This document shows, one piece after another, positions 55,439 through 63,853 of a stretch of 64,000 nucleotides of DNA. Below the pieces are notes generated by a model that searched no databases, was not told where the DNA came from, and saw nothing but the letters and a program-made list of their open reading frames with translations. The translations under genes were made by a program, and so were the position numbers. Location of the stretch: NCBI GenBank assembly GCA_963770245.1, contig CAVYOX010000012.1, forward strand, positions 62,001 to 126,000. The letters run 5' to 3'. Every line of letters starts with the position of its first letter. Positions within the stretch are counted from its first letter, which is position 1. Origin of the DNA: PALSA-270 sp963770245 (GTDB taxonomy: Bacteria; Acidobacteriota; Terriglobia; Terriglobales; Acidobacteriaceae).

Positions 55439-55633
55439 CTAAGGGCGCCGCCTTCTTTTGGGCTTTGACTTCTTCCGTGGACGCCCTCCAAGCTTGCCAT
55501 TCGCACGAGCAGCTCGCGCCTTGGCCTCTGATTTGGCCGAGCCTCCAAGAAGTCCTCCTAGTTTGCCCCAGTGCCGGAACATCTGCATCACGGCCTCGGG
55601 AATCAATCCGCGTGCCTTTTTCTTCTTGGCCAT
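55439..55633 (-). CDS. Small basic protein of unknown function
   Basis: A 64-residue lysine/arginine-rich protein: MAKKKKARGLIPEAVMQMFR, HWGKLGGLLGGSAKSEAKAR, GKLGGRPRKKSKPKRRRRP. The Lys/Arg tail suggests nucleic-acid binding. The G-K-L-G-G repeat and length recall small gene products found repeatedly in Acidobacteria. Three repeated operator-like motifs lie directly upstream (55664-55772). No strong ribosome site is visible. Confidence 0.6.
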   Translation of the reverse strand: MAKKKKARGLIPEAVMQMFRHWGKLGGLLGGSAKSEAKARAARANGKLGGRPRKKSKPKRRRRP

Positions 55634-55663
55634 TTGACAAGAAAGTCTAGCAGGCTCTGTGGG

Positions 55664-55772
55664 TTAACCCAATGCCTATTTAGGTTACCGCACATTAACC
55701 CAAAGGGGCATTAGGTACAAGTTTATCAACAGCCCTTTCGTACCATTGAAACCCAAACCCCTATTGGGTAGC
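55664..55772. promoter_or_regulatory. Three repeated operator-like sites
   Basis: Related 24-base sites begin at 55664 (TTAACCCAATGCC...GGTTA), 55695 (TTAACCCAAAGGG...GGTAC) and 55749 (AAACCCAAACCCC...GGGTA). Each starts with an AACCCAA half and ends with a GGT half in inverted sense. Starts are 31 and 54 bases apart. The cluster sits between the divergent small basic gene (55633) and the frame at 55852. Confidence 0.6.
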
Positions 55773-55851
55773 ATGTGAATCGAGAAGCGAACGCCCCGGC
55801 ACCCCCTGACTTCGGTTGGGACGGCCGCGAAACTCAAATACGGAGGGAGAT

Positions 55852-56061
55852 ATGCTCAAACTTATAACCATTCGGCGGCAGGGTACGATTGCGGTGTTGG
55901 GAAGGAATCTGGCGGTGAGAGTTTTGATGGAAAAGACCGCGCGACTCGAATCGCGGGACACAACTATCAACCATGTGGACCATGCAAGCACCGCCCCTGA
56001 AAATCAGATGCGCCCGAACATGCTTGACACCGTCGACATTGTTGGAGATGCCTGTTCGTAA
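55852..56061 (+). CDS. Possible small protein
   Basis: A 69-codon frame with a strong ribosome site (GGAGGGAG just before ATG 55852). Starts MLKLITIRRQGTIAVLGRN then LAVRVLMEKTARL. No family recognised, and the second half is not convincing protein. Its place next to the triple operator-like motif gives it some weight. Confidence 0.3.
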   Translation: MLKLITIRRQGTIAVLGRNLAVRVLMEKTARLESRDTTINHVDHASTAPENQMRPNMLDTVDIVGDACS

Positions 56062-56185
56062 TGGAGGGGCAGGCCAGATGGGCACAGAGGGAGAAGGCGT
56101 GTGAGCAGCATCGTGCTTCCGGCGTGGGGTAGCACTTAGAATCCCTCAATAAGTGTGATAGAGAGTAGCGAGGCAAGGAGAGCCC

Positions 56186-57118
56186 ATGAAACCCGACGGC
56201 CGAATACTCGTAGTTGGGGCGGGGGTCAATGGCTCTGTTTGTGCTGCGGCGCTGCACAGAGCAGGCTACGATGTCACCGTTCTCGCCCGTGGGAAGCGGC
56301 TCGAAGAACTACAGGAGAGGGGTATCGAAATAGAGGACCCGCTCAAAGGCACGCGCACCGTGACGCAGGTACCGGTTGTGGACCGACTGGCGTCTGAAGA
56401 CATCTATGAATACATACTCGTCATCGTTCGCAAGAATCAGGTACGGGATCTTTTGCCCGTTCTCGCTCAGAACCAGTCGCAGTCGGTTGTATTCATGGTT
56501 AACACCGCCTCGGGCCCTGATGAGTGGATTGAGGCGCTCGGCGCGAGACGCGTGATGCTGGGCTTTGTCTTCGCCGGGGGCAGGCGCGAGGGGAGCTTAA
56601 TCCGGGCGATGCGAGCGAGGGGGCTTGGCACCCCATTTGGAGAAGCAAATGGTGCGATCACCGAAAGGCTGACCAGGCTGGTCAGCATCCTCAACCGCGC
56701 CGGCCTCAAGGCCAAGGCGATTGCGGATATGCCCGACTGGCTTGTCACACACGCTGCTATGGTCGCCCCCCTGGGGATGTTTATTCTCAAGCACGGCTGC
56801 GATACATACGCCCTGGCACGTTCCCGGAAGGATATGGGAATGCTCGCGGATGCGATGCGCGAGACGCTGGCCGTGCTTCGCGCAAACGGCCGCCGCATCG
56901 TTCCCCACAGTGCAGTTCTCCTCGATATACTTCCACGATTCGTCGTGACGAGGTTCTTTCGCGCGCTCCTGTCCTCCAGATTTGGCGAAATTGGTGCCGG
57001 CTGGCACTGCTCGCAAGCACCGGATGAGATGTTCCAACTCGCAAGAGAGCTGAAGGACCTTGTGGAACAATCCTGCCTCCCAGCTCGCGCTCTCCGCCAA
57101 CTCCTCGCGACTGTGTAA
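56186..57118 (+). CDS. Ketopantoate reductase-like (ApbA/PanE family) protein
   Basis: A 310-residue protein behind AAGGAG. The ApbA/PanE N-terminal Rossmann domain is present: ILVVGAGVNGSVCAAALHRA (GxGxxG), VLARGKRLEELQERGIEI, LVIVRKNQVRDLLPVL. The C-terminal helical part (WLVTHAAMVAPLGMFILKHG, ALARSRKDMGMLADAMRETL) follows but lacks the standard K-x-x-x-N-x-x-x-N-x-x-x-A catalytic string, so reduction of ketopantoate is doubtful. It probably acts on another 2-oxo acid. Convergent with the group II intron insertion. Confidence 0.8.
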   Translation: MKPDGRILVVGAGVNGSVCAAALHRAGYDVTVLARGKRLEELQERGIEIEDPLKGTRTVTQVPVVDRLASEDIYEYILVIVRKNQVRDLLPVLAQNQSQSVVFMVNTASGPDEWIEALGARRVMLGFVFAGGRREGSLIRAMRARGLGTPFGEANGAITERLTRLVSILNRAGLKAKAIADMPDWLVTHAAMVAPLGMFILKHGCDTYALARSRKDMGMLADAMRETLAVLRANGRRIVPHSAVLLDILPRFVVTRFFRALLSSRFGEIGAGWHCSQAPDEMFQLARELKDLVEQSCLPARALRQLLATV

Positions 57119-57206
57119 CCGCCTAAGCGTCTTCGGGATCGATGATCAGCACCAGGCTTGTCGATGCACGGTTCTTCCACCGGTGCTTCCAGCAGAAATC
57201 TCAGAG

Positions 57207-57281
57207 ATCGCGGTAGGGATACCACTTGGCGTGGTACCCCCCGCACGGTCCCGGACGGGCGCTTATTAGCGCATCCGGTTC
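57207..57281 (-). ncRNA. Group II intron domains V and VI
   Basis: Domain V has the expected long stem with a terminal TAAT-type loop and a two-nucleotide bulge region; domain VI follows with GTACCAC/GTGGTAT pairing. They form the catalytic core and branch-point region of the ribozyme. Confidence 0.8.
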
Positions 57282-58718
57282 TTATCGCGGATGGGTGGCG
57301 GCGAAGCGATCCGCGGGATAAGGATGGAGTACTCGCGGTCTAGGGAGCCACCGGTCAGCCAGAGCGAGCATACGTGCCCAGGAGATCCGGCGTTTCTGGC
57401 TTCGGCGGCGAAGGGTATGCCACCAAAGTCCAGTTAACCGATGCCGGAATACGCTGAGTCTGTCGATGTTTCCCGGTACCGCATAGTAGAGGAAGTGGCC
57501 CTGCACAATCGACTTGAGCCATTGGCCGGTTTGACGCACGGGATCGTGCATACGCTCGCGGAGTTGCTGCTTAACCTCCCGCAGCTTCGCCCGCATGCGT
57601 TTGCGGATCGTCTTACGCCTCACCGTGAACTGCCCTAGCCTATTCTTCCCGCTGATGTGCGTGAGTCCTAGGAAGTCGAACGTCTCGGGCTTGTCTTCCC
57701 CTCTTCTTCTCCGGTTTTGTTCGGCAAACCGCCCGAACTCGATCCGGCGCGTCTTGTCGGGGTGTAGTTCCAGTCCAAACTTTCCCAGTCGTTCCCGAAG
57801 ATTCTGCAAGAACCGATCTGCGTCCGCTTGGTGTTGGAATCCCGAGGTGACATCATCCGCGTAGCGGATGACTACCACCTCGCCGCGTGCCCATTTCTTG
57901 CGCCACGCGTTCACCCATAGGTCGAAAGCGTAGTGCAAGTAGATGTTCGCGAGGAGCGGTGAGATCACCGAGCCTTGCGGACTACCTGTCTTCGTGTCCG
58001 ACCATTCGCCTTCCTCCATCACCCCGGCGTTGAGCCATTTCTGGATCAGCCGTAGGATGCGGGGGTCAGCGACGTGATGCTCCACGAACTTGATCAACCA
58101 ACTCTTGTCGAGGTTATCGAAAAATCCTCGAATGTCGGCATCAAGAACGTAGTTCACCTTCTTCTTCAGGAGCACATACGACAACGCATCCAGCGCTTGA
58201 TGCTGGCTGCGCCCCGGGCGAAACCCGTACGAGAATCCGAGAAAGTCCTCCTCGTAAATCTGGTTGAGGATAGTGACCGTGGCTTGCTGGACGATCTTAT
58301 CTTCCAGAGCCGCGACTCCTAATGGGCGTTGCCGTCCATCACTTTTCGGTATGTAGACCCTTCTCGACGGTTGCGCTCGGTAGGCTCCGCGATGAACTCG
58401 GTCATGAAGATCGATCAATCGATCTTCTAGCCCGACTTCATACTCCTGCCAAGTGACACCGTCCACTCCAGGCGCGGCCTTCCTCTTCAGGGAGTAAAAG
58501 CCTTCCCGTAGCAGATCAACTGTCAGATGATGGAGCAAGGCGGTGAACCTCATCTCCTTATTGTCCCTTGCTGCTTTCCGCACGTCCGCCAACCCCTGTG
58601 ACACGCCCTTCCCGCTCTGCGTCGGGTACGTGTTAGGTTGACGAGCGTTCTCCTTGATCAGCGGCCTTCCCTCCCCACTCTCCGCCGACGATGTTCCGTC
58701 TTTGTTCGTATGGTTCAT
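57282..58718 (-). CDS. ltrA: Group II intron-encoded reverse transcriptase/maturase
   Basis: A 478-residue LtrA-like protein with the seven RT blocks: SLKRKAAPGVDGVTWQEYE, RRVYIPKSDGRQRPLGVAAL, LDADIRGFFDNL (catalytic Asp195), SPQGSVISPLLANIYLHY, and the active site YADD (286-289). The maturase X domain (TGQWLKSIVQGHFLYYAVPG, LWWHTLRRRSQKRRISW) follows and ends HPYPADRFAATHPR. No HNH endonuclease is present, so retrohoming would rely on nascent DNA strands as primers. Start at 58718 follows family convention (MNHTNKDGTSSAESGEG); an upstream ATG at 58844 adds 42 residues. Confidence 0.92.
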   Translation of the reverse strand: MNHTNKDGTSSAESGEGRPLIKENARQPNTYPTQSGKGVSQGLADVRKAARDNKEMRFTALLHHLTVDLLREGFYSLKRKAAPGVDGVTWQEYEVGLEDRLIDLHDRVHRGAYRAQPSRRVYIPKSDGRQRPLGVAALEDKIVQQATVTILNQIYEEDFLGFSYGFRPGRSQHQALDALSYVLLKKKVNYVLDADIRGFFDNLDKSWLIKFVEHHVADPRILRLIQKWLNAGVMEEGEWSDTKTGSPQGSVISPLLANIYLHYAFDLWVNAWRKKWARGEVVVIRYADDVTSGFQHQADADRFLQNLRERLGKFGLELHPDKTRRIEFGRFAEQNRRRRGEDKPETFDFLGLTHISGKNRLGQFTVRRKTIRKRMRAKLREVKQQLRERMHDPVRQTGQWLKSIVQGHFLYYAVPGNIDRLSVFRHRLTGLWWHTLRRRSQKRRISWARMLALADRWLPRPRVLHPYPADRFAATHPR

Positions 58719-59200
58719 CAGGTAGTATGCCGCTGTGTGACTCCTCGGAGACGTACATGCTGGCCTTGTGGCTCTGCCTTCGCCCGCCGACCTGCTGTCT
58801 GACTGAACCGCAGGTGTCTCCGAGGTCTCCCGGTTCTCGTGCATGAAGTTTCTAGGCGTGTCTGGGGTCTTCGACTACGCCGGACTGAGCCGGTGCTCGC
58901 GCTATCGCGCCTGCTCATGTTGCCTTCCGCACATCACAAGGGCGTCGGCGTCCGGATTGACAGTTTACGGAGCTGAATACCCACCCCGCCTATCCTCTGT
59001 CTTCGCTTCGCTGAGTACCTCGCGATACCCCGCGCAAGACTCGAGGCCGAGCGGATCGCTACTCCTTTCCCGTAAGGCTCTTTCATCCTCTGCTTCATGC
59101 CGGTTTATCCCGGCGCACTGAAATCGCGATTTCTCGCCAAGTATCCTCTGAGGCTTCGTCCACCTGTTCCGGGCAACTCTCGGCCTGTATGCGACGCCGA

Positions 59201-59947
59201 TCATGTAAACAGGCTCGCAAACGGTATCACAACGTTGCTCAAATTGTGGCCAAAGACGGATGGCCAAACACTATCCGTACGTTCGCGTATCCATCCCGAA
59301 ACCAAGCTCATCAAGAAAGGTGCGATAGCCGCTTGGAGAACGATCCTGGCATGAAGTTGAGAGTCCACAGCGACAAGGCCGTTGGACCCGGCGAAAAGTA
59401 TCGTACTGATGATAAGCCCCCAGCCGAACTCCGCGTTGGCCAGATGCCACGGTTTCCCGAAAACACGGTTCAGCAAGGACTGAAACACGCCCCTGAATAC
59501 CAATTCCTCGGCGAGGCCGGGCATGATCAGGAGGAAGACCCAACCCTCCGTGTTCAGTTTCTTGCGAAGCCCCAGAATGAAGAAGACTGCCGGCACCGCC
59601 AGGGCCAGAAGGCCGGCGACCATCGACGGCTTCAGCCAACCGGGCCGGAATCGCGACGTCACGCCAATTGAAGCTAGTGAGATTCCGGGCACGAGCGCGA
59701 TAAGCAAAAAAGGCCATGCCGTTGAGAGGATGCACTCCTGCCAACTCCAGTGCAGGCGTTGGAAACCATCCAGCCGAGGTATTTCTACGAGGGCGACGTT
59801 CAAGACCACTAAGGATGCTACGAACAATAACAAGCGCCAATGCCGCGTTCGGGAGTGCAAGGCGGCAATCAACACCAAGGGGAGGGCGCACACCAGGATG
59901 AGTCCCGCTTCTAGTGCGACACGGCAGAGATAAACGCGAAGCTGCAC
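59201..59947 (-). CDS. CPBP family intramembrane protease-like protein
   Basis: A 248-residue integral membrane protein (about seven helices) of the CAAX/bacteriocin-processing (CPBP, ABI) family. Motif 1 E147-E148-x3-R152 (AEELVFRGVF) and motif 3 H234-N235 (GHNLSN) are present. Motif 2 normally reads F-x-x-x-H, but here it is F-A-G-S-N (185-189): the catalytic His is an Asn, so the enzyme may be inactive or altered. Starts at GTG 59947 with a poor ribosome site. A group II intron sits 82 bases after its stop. Confidence 0.85.
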   Translation of the reverse strand: MQLRVYLCRVALEAGLILVCALPLVLIAALHSRTRHWRLLLFVASLVVLNVALVEIPRLDGFQRLHWSWQECILSTAWPFLLIALVPGISLASIGVTSRFRPGWLKPSMVAGLLALAVPAVFFILGLRKKLNTEGWVFLLIMPGLAEELVFRGVFQSLLNRVFGKPWHLANAEFGWGLIISTILFAGSNGLVAVDSQLHARIVLQAAIAPFLMSLVSGWIRERTDSVWPSVFGHNLSNVVIPFASLFT

Positions 59948-60147
59948 GACGCATTGTAATTTAACTGTCTGTAAACAGCGATTACGCTTATCGACCTCGG
60001 TTGTGAGCGCAATAGCAATTCTGCGACAGTGGGCAGTCAGTCCTGGTAACTAGCGGTTCGGATTGCTTCAATCCACCCGGAAACCGGATCAGAAAACACT
60101 TCTCCGGGTGTGATGGCCCGTAGTCCGCAGTCGGGTTACCATACAAT

Positions 60148-61059
60148 ATGAACGCACCTGCGATTCTGCCGTCATTGCTCTGGGCAGTCCAGAACGGACT
60201 AGAGGGAGCCTATATCAATGAAGGGGCTGGGGACGACCGCATGCCGTCACTTGACCTCTGGGCAAACCTCTTGCGGGCATTGGACAACGCGGCCACCGAT
60301 CGTCGTGAGTTGCCGGTGATCCTCCGGCTATCCAAGCGGGCGTTGCGATCGAGGGTATCAACGGCAGCGAGACATGGATGGGTCGAGGAACTGCAATCCG
60401 GTCGCGGCCAAGTGAAAGTGCGGTTATCCGTCCGCGGGTCGGGTGTTACAACTCGGTGGAAGTCACTACAAGGCTCCGCCGAAGAGCGATGGCGGGCAGA
60501 GATTGGTACTAACCGGACGGACAGGCTCCGCGCCTCCCTCGAACAACTAGTCGCAGCGCTTCCCCTGGAACACCCTCACTACCCGGCCAGTTATGGAGTG
60601 GCGGACGCAAGCATCACGGGCGGAAACGGGCAGGATTGGCAACCAGTACCTCGGGGTAATGGAGATACTGTCTCGGACCTTCCCCTCTCGGCACTGGTTT
60701 CCCAAGCCTTGGTTGCCTTCGCGATGAACTACGAGGAAAAGTCGCCCGTTGCACTCTCACTCAGCGGAACGGTGATTAGGCTCATTCCTCCCGAAGGGCG
60801 CCCCATGCAGGGACTCGGCGATTCTGCAGGCATGTCGGCCTTGCTCCGTCATGGCTTCCTGCGTATGAGTGGCAACGCGGGGGAGATCGTACACCTGACC
60901 CCAAAGGGCCTCGCTGTCAGCTGCGCCTATGACGGACGCTTACAGGCAGTAGAAACGGAGTGGCGCAACGAATTCGGCGATGTGTCTATTACCCTGCTGC
61001 GACGGGCTTTGGAGGAAGTAGCCGAGGCGGTAAGCCACACCAAGGGCGCGGCTCGATAG
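60148..61059 (+). CDS. Winged-helix (MarR-like) DNA-binding protein
   Basis: A 303-residue cytoplasmic protein. The N-terminal half has a winged helix (LWANLLRALDNAATDRRELP, LRLSKRALRSRVSTAARHGW, VEELQSGRGQVKVRLSVRG) and the C-terminal part a second MarR-like helix-turn-helix region (SALLRHGFLRMSGNAGEIVH, LTPKGLAVS). Two such domains in one chain suggest pseudo-dimer DNA binding. Target unknown. The ribosome site is weak. Divergent from the CPBP gene, which it could regulate. Confidence 0.75.
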   Translation: MNAPAILPSLLWAVQNGLEGAYINEGAGDDRMPSLDLWANLLRALDNAATDRRELPVILRLSKRALRSRVSTAARHGWVEELQSGRGQVKVRLSVRGSGVTTRWKSLQGSAEERWRAEIGTNRTDRLRASLEQLVAALPLEHPHYPASYGVADASITGGNGQDWQPVPRGNGDTVSDLPLSALVSQALVAFAMNYEEKSPVALSLSGTVIRLIPPEGRPMQGLGDSAGMSALLRHGFLRMSGNAGEIVHLTPKGLAVSCAYDGRLQAVETEWRNEFGDVSITLLRRALEEVAEAVSHTKGAAR

Positions 61060-61233
61060 GTAGAGCAAACAAGGAAGAGTGCAGAGTCCATCGACTCCGC
61101 ACAAGGTTTATCGACTGACGCGCTAAGCCGCGACCACGCTGTTCTTGCTACATTGCCGCAGTGATCCGAAGCCCGCGCGAACCGGTGCGGTGGGGTTCAC
61201 CAGGCTAGCTGGAGCACACGCGAACCAACGGCT
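61060..61233. other. Short gap between convergent genes
   Basis: No clear terminator or RNA found. Confidence 0.4.
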
Positions 61234-61653
61234 TCAGATTGGCGGCGCTGAAAGCCACGCTGCCGCAATCAAACACACTGTGATCACCATTGAGAAAACG
61301 ATAGGGACGATAAAGAGGTATCTCCAGCTCACAACCGTGATGGCGGCAAAGCAAACAGCGAAAGCCCACGCAGTGCCGCGCAGGAGCCCTAAAGTCTCTG
61401 CCGGAAGGCCACCTAGTTGCCACGCTAAGATCGCCGCGAAAAGATAAAACACGCCGACAGAGAGTCCGGCCGCAACAAAAAGGTCCCAATATGTCCGGCT
61501 AAACCCCTGTACGTCAAAGTACATTGACCGCATTGAGCCAAGAAGGGTATCAACTCCCCAACTGGGATCAGACTGGCGAAAGCCGATCGTATGTCCGACA
61601 GCAAAAAACAGCAGAAGAACAGCGGCGATTCGATAAAACAGAGAAGCCTTCAT
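61234..61653 (-). CDS. Small integral membrane protein
   Basis: A 139-residue protein with four membrane helices: IAAVLLLFFAVGHTIGF, YWDLFVAAGLSVGVFYLFAA, GTAWAFAVCFAAITVV, FIVPIVFSMVITVCLIAAA. ATG 61653 follows GGAGA; the longer frame upstream is not used. The conserved GHTIGF in helix 1 and the W-D-x-F-V-A-A-G-x-S-V-G core are seen in a small family of unknown function. Single gene. Confidence 0.7.
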   Translation of the reverse strand: MKASLFYRIAAVLLLFFAVGHTIGFRQSDPSWGVDTLLGSMRSMYFDVQGFSRTYWDLFVAAGLSVGVFYLFAAILAWQLGGLPAETLGLLRGTAWAFAVCFAAITVVSWRYLFIVPIVFSMVITVCLIAAAWLSAPPI

Positions 61654-62274
61654 GTTCTTGTCTCCAGAGAAAACGGCTGAAGTGTACCACTGTCTTCGGC
61701 TCGCGTTTGCGCCTTCGTAGGAATTCTCCTTCTTGACTGAACAGCCGATTTCTATAGCCACCTTGTCTTCAGCAACTAATTTGAAGCTGGCTGCCTCGGC
61801 GGTAACTAATTCAAAAACCATGCCACTCAGAACCTGGCATCCAGTGACATGGCGGGTTTTCGTACACTACGAGGATAGAAACTAGAAAAGCTTCGTTTCG
61901 CAACGGCAAACTTGCTGTTCAATTTCTTCACTTGCGCTGAACGCAGCTGCGACAATCAAGGGTGCCAAGTTATCCAGTACGGCGGCAACATCTTCCGTCA
62001 CACGAACCGTACAACGAGCCGATCGTATGCGACTTCATACCCATGTTGCGCTGAACCTGTGGGCAATTCCGGCACTTGCAGAAAGCCTCCGGGAAAGCAT
62101 TCGTGGCGGCGGTTCCGAGGAAGGCGACGATCATCTTGGCGGCAGTCCTAGCGGCTACGAGCCCTTGAGATTAACGTGCTCATCTCTTCGGCATTCGCGG
62201 CCAGTGTACAGCACACCGGTTCGTTATCCCGGGGTGCCATCCTCAGGCGGAAGCCAGTGTGAAGTTTCAGCCGA
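61654..62274. other. Intergenic region with an MBL-fold relic
   Basis: Apart from the relic at 61970-62134, no gene or RNA could be recognised. Confidence 0.45.
61970..62134 (-). pseudogene. N-terminal relic of a metallo-beta-lactamase-fold hydrolase
   Basis: A 54-codon frame begins MIVAFLGTAATNAFPEAFCK then CRNCPQVQRNMGMKSHTIGS before a stop. F-L-G-T-A-A-x-x-x-F-P-x-x-F-C-x-C-x-N-C is the typical start of PhnP-like MBL-fold proteins (with the zinc-site cysteines). In the next frame a few further residues (DVAAVLDNL) look related. The HxHxDH catalytic part is missing. Confidence 0.6.
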
Positions 62275-63363
62275 TCACTTGCCGATCACAATTATTTGGA
62301 AAGAGTGCGGGATCATGGGCGGGCGAGGGCCGCGCATCCAGGCTGGGGCGCCAGGGGGCGGACCGCCAGAAAGCGGAGCCGCGCCCGCTCCCTGGGCCGG
62401 TGCGGCCGGTACCGGGCCAAACTCGGCGGTGATCGTCAGGATCTGGTTGGTCTTTGTATCCAGGGTCAGCACTTTCGCCCGCGCCGGTGTGGCAACCGTC
62501 TGCTCAACGGAGAAGTTCGTGGGCGAACTCTCCTGCACCACCGTAAGCGTGCCATCGCCCTGCGAGCTGAAGGCTTCCATCGTCTCCGGGTTGAAGGTAG
62601 CGCCGTCTGACCCGTTGCCAATCGGCAGATCGGTGATGATATGCCCGTCTGCAGCCGACAGGATGATCATGTTCTTGTTGTCACGGCACGAGGCGAAGAG
62701 GATATTGTTCTTCGCGTCGAGTGCCAGGCCGGCGCATCCTCCGCCCTTGCTCGAAACGTCATACTTGCCGATCATCTTCATCGTGTTCGAGTCGATGACC
62801 GCGATGGCGGCCTTATCTTCGATGTCGACATAGATCTTGCCATGACCGTCGGTGGCAGCCTGCTCGGGTGCGCCGCCAATGTCGATGGTGCCGAGGATCG
62901 AGCCATCCTTATCATCGAGCACCGTAATATTTGGCTCTGAGTGGCTGAGGATGTAGAAGTGGTGGTTGTAAGCGTCGTTCAGGTAGCCGTCCGGATTGCC
63001 CTGCACGTCGATCTTCTTCAGAATCGCAAAGGTCTTCGAATCGAACATCGTCACTGGCTTTGAGGTTGCAAATCCATGTCCGGTCGCGGTGTCGACCGCT
63101 CCGCCGTGCGCGCTTACGCCTGGGATATCTCCCACCTGGGCCAGCGTGTCGAGGTTATAGACGCCGATGTGCCCGGCCGGGCCAGACCGAGCAACATAAA
63201 GGTTGCGGCCGTCCGGGTCGGCTGTCACGTAATCGAATCCGCCATCGCCTCCGACGAGTTGAATATTGAGCACCTTGTACGGGCCACTATCCTGAGCCTG
63301 GGCGATGCCGGCAAACGGAAACAAAAGGGCGAGGGTTGCAACAACCAGCGGCTTGCATGACAT
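62275..63363 (-). CDS. YncE-like secreted beta-propeller protein
   Basis: A 362-residue exported protein behind GGAGA. Signal peptide LVVATLALLFPFAGIAQA. Repeats of the YVTN/YncE propeller type are visible: FDYVTADPDGRNLYVARSGP, HIGVYNLDTLAQVGDIPG, NITVLDDKDGSILGTIDIGG, AIAVIDSNTMKMIGKYDVSS, CAGLALDAKNNILFAS. A proline/glycine-rich stretch (about 315-350) precedes the end. Propeller proteins of this type bind ligands or other proteins in the periplasm; no enzyme activity is predicted. Confidence 0.88.
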   Translation of the reverse strand: MSCKPLVVATLALLFPFAGIAQAQDSGPYKVLNIQLVGGDGGFDYVTADPDGRNLYVARSGPAGHIGVYNLDTLAQVGDIPGVSAHGGAVDTATGHGFATSKPVTMFDSKTFAILKKIDVQGNPDGYLNDAYNHHFYILSHSEPNITVLDDKDGSILGTIDIGGAPEQAATDGHGKIYVDIEDKAAIAVIDSNTMKMIGKYDVSSKGGGCAGLALDAKNNILFASCRDNKNMIILSAADGHIITDLPIGNGSDGATFNPETMEAFSSQGDGTLTVVQESSPTNFSVEQTVATPARAKVLTLDTKTNQILTITAEFGPVPAAPAQGAGAAPLSGGPPPGAPAWMRGPRPPMIPHSFQIIVIGK

Positions 63364-63853
63364 GGGGGTATCTCCAATTTTAGGACTTTCCGGGCCATCC
63401 GACGGTCCGGGCTGTTTGACTCAAGGATCGCTTTCCGCTTCTTGTCGAAATCGAGCATATACCCTGCAACCTGAAGGCTAGCTGAATGCCGGGCCGGACC
63501 GGGCTAGGGTGCGATTCGCCGCAACTGATCCACTACCACAATATTCTCTTGTTTCGATAACGGGCGGAACAGACGGAGGGAGAGCGCATGGAGCGGACTT
63601 TCAGTGTGGTTGCCCGCGCTTGTTCAGACATTTCGTCGGTAGTACGCGACCGTTCGACTCCCCACCATGGACCTGCGCAAGCAGCGGCGAACCAGAGATG
63701 CACGATAGCCGGTCACCTCAGCGGCTTACGGCCCGGATCAGGCGGGTCTACAATCCGAGCTAGACGCAAAGTCCTGAGTTAGAATTACGTTTGGCGGAAT
63801 GGAAGACGCGGTTCAATCCCGCCGCACCCTGCTGCGACAGACGGCAGAAAGCG
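63364..63853. other. Intergenic region with a tRNA-like segment
   Basis: No gene recognised. A short stretch at 63790-63827 resembles parts of a tRNA. Confidence 0.4.
63790..63827 (+). other. tRNA-like remnant
   Basis: TGGCGGAATGGAAGACGCG resembles the D-arm side of a leucine-type tRNA and is followed directly by GGTTCAATCCCGCC, similar to a T-arm. The anticodon arm is missing, so it cannot be a working tRNA; chance similarity is possible. Confidence 0.25.

Larger units (their letters stand above)
57207..59118 (-). mobile_element. Group II intron with reverse transcriptase ORF
   Basis: About 1.9 kb on the minus strand. The 5' end begins GTGCGCCGGGATAAACCGGC at 59118, a standard intron start. 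The ORF lies in domain IV. Domain V (GAACCGGATGCGCTAATAAG then CGCCCGTCCGG, 57281-57251) and a domain VI hairpin (TACCACGCCAAGTGGTA) follow; the 3' end is taken as ...TACCGCGAT at 57207. The insertion lies between the CPBP gene and the convergent PanE-like gene, right after a GAAATCGCGATTTC palindrome, leaving both genes intact. It appears complete and may be mobile. Confidence 0.85.
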
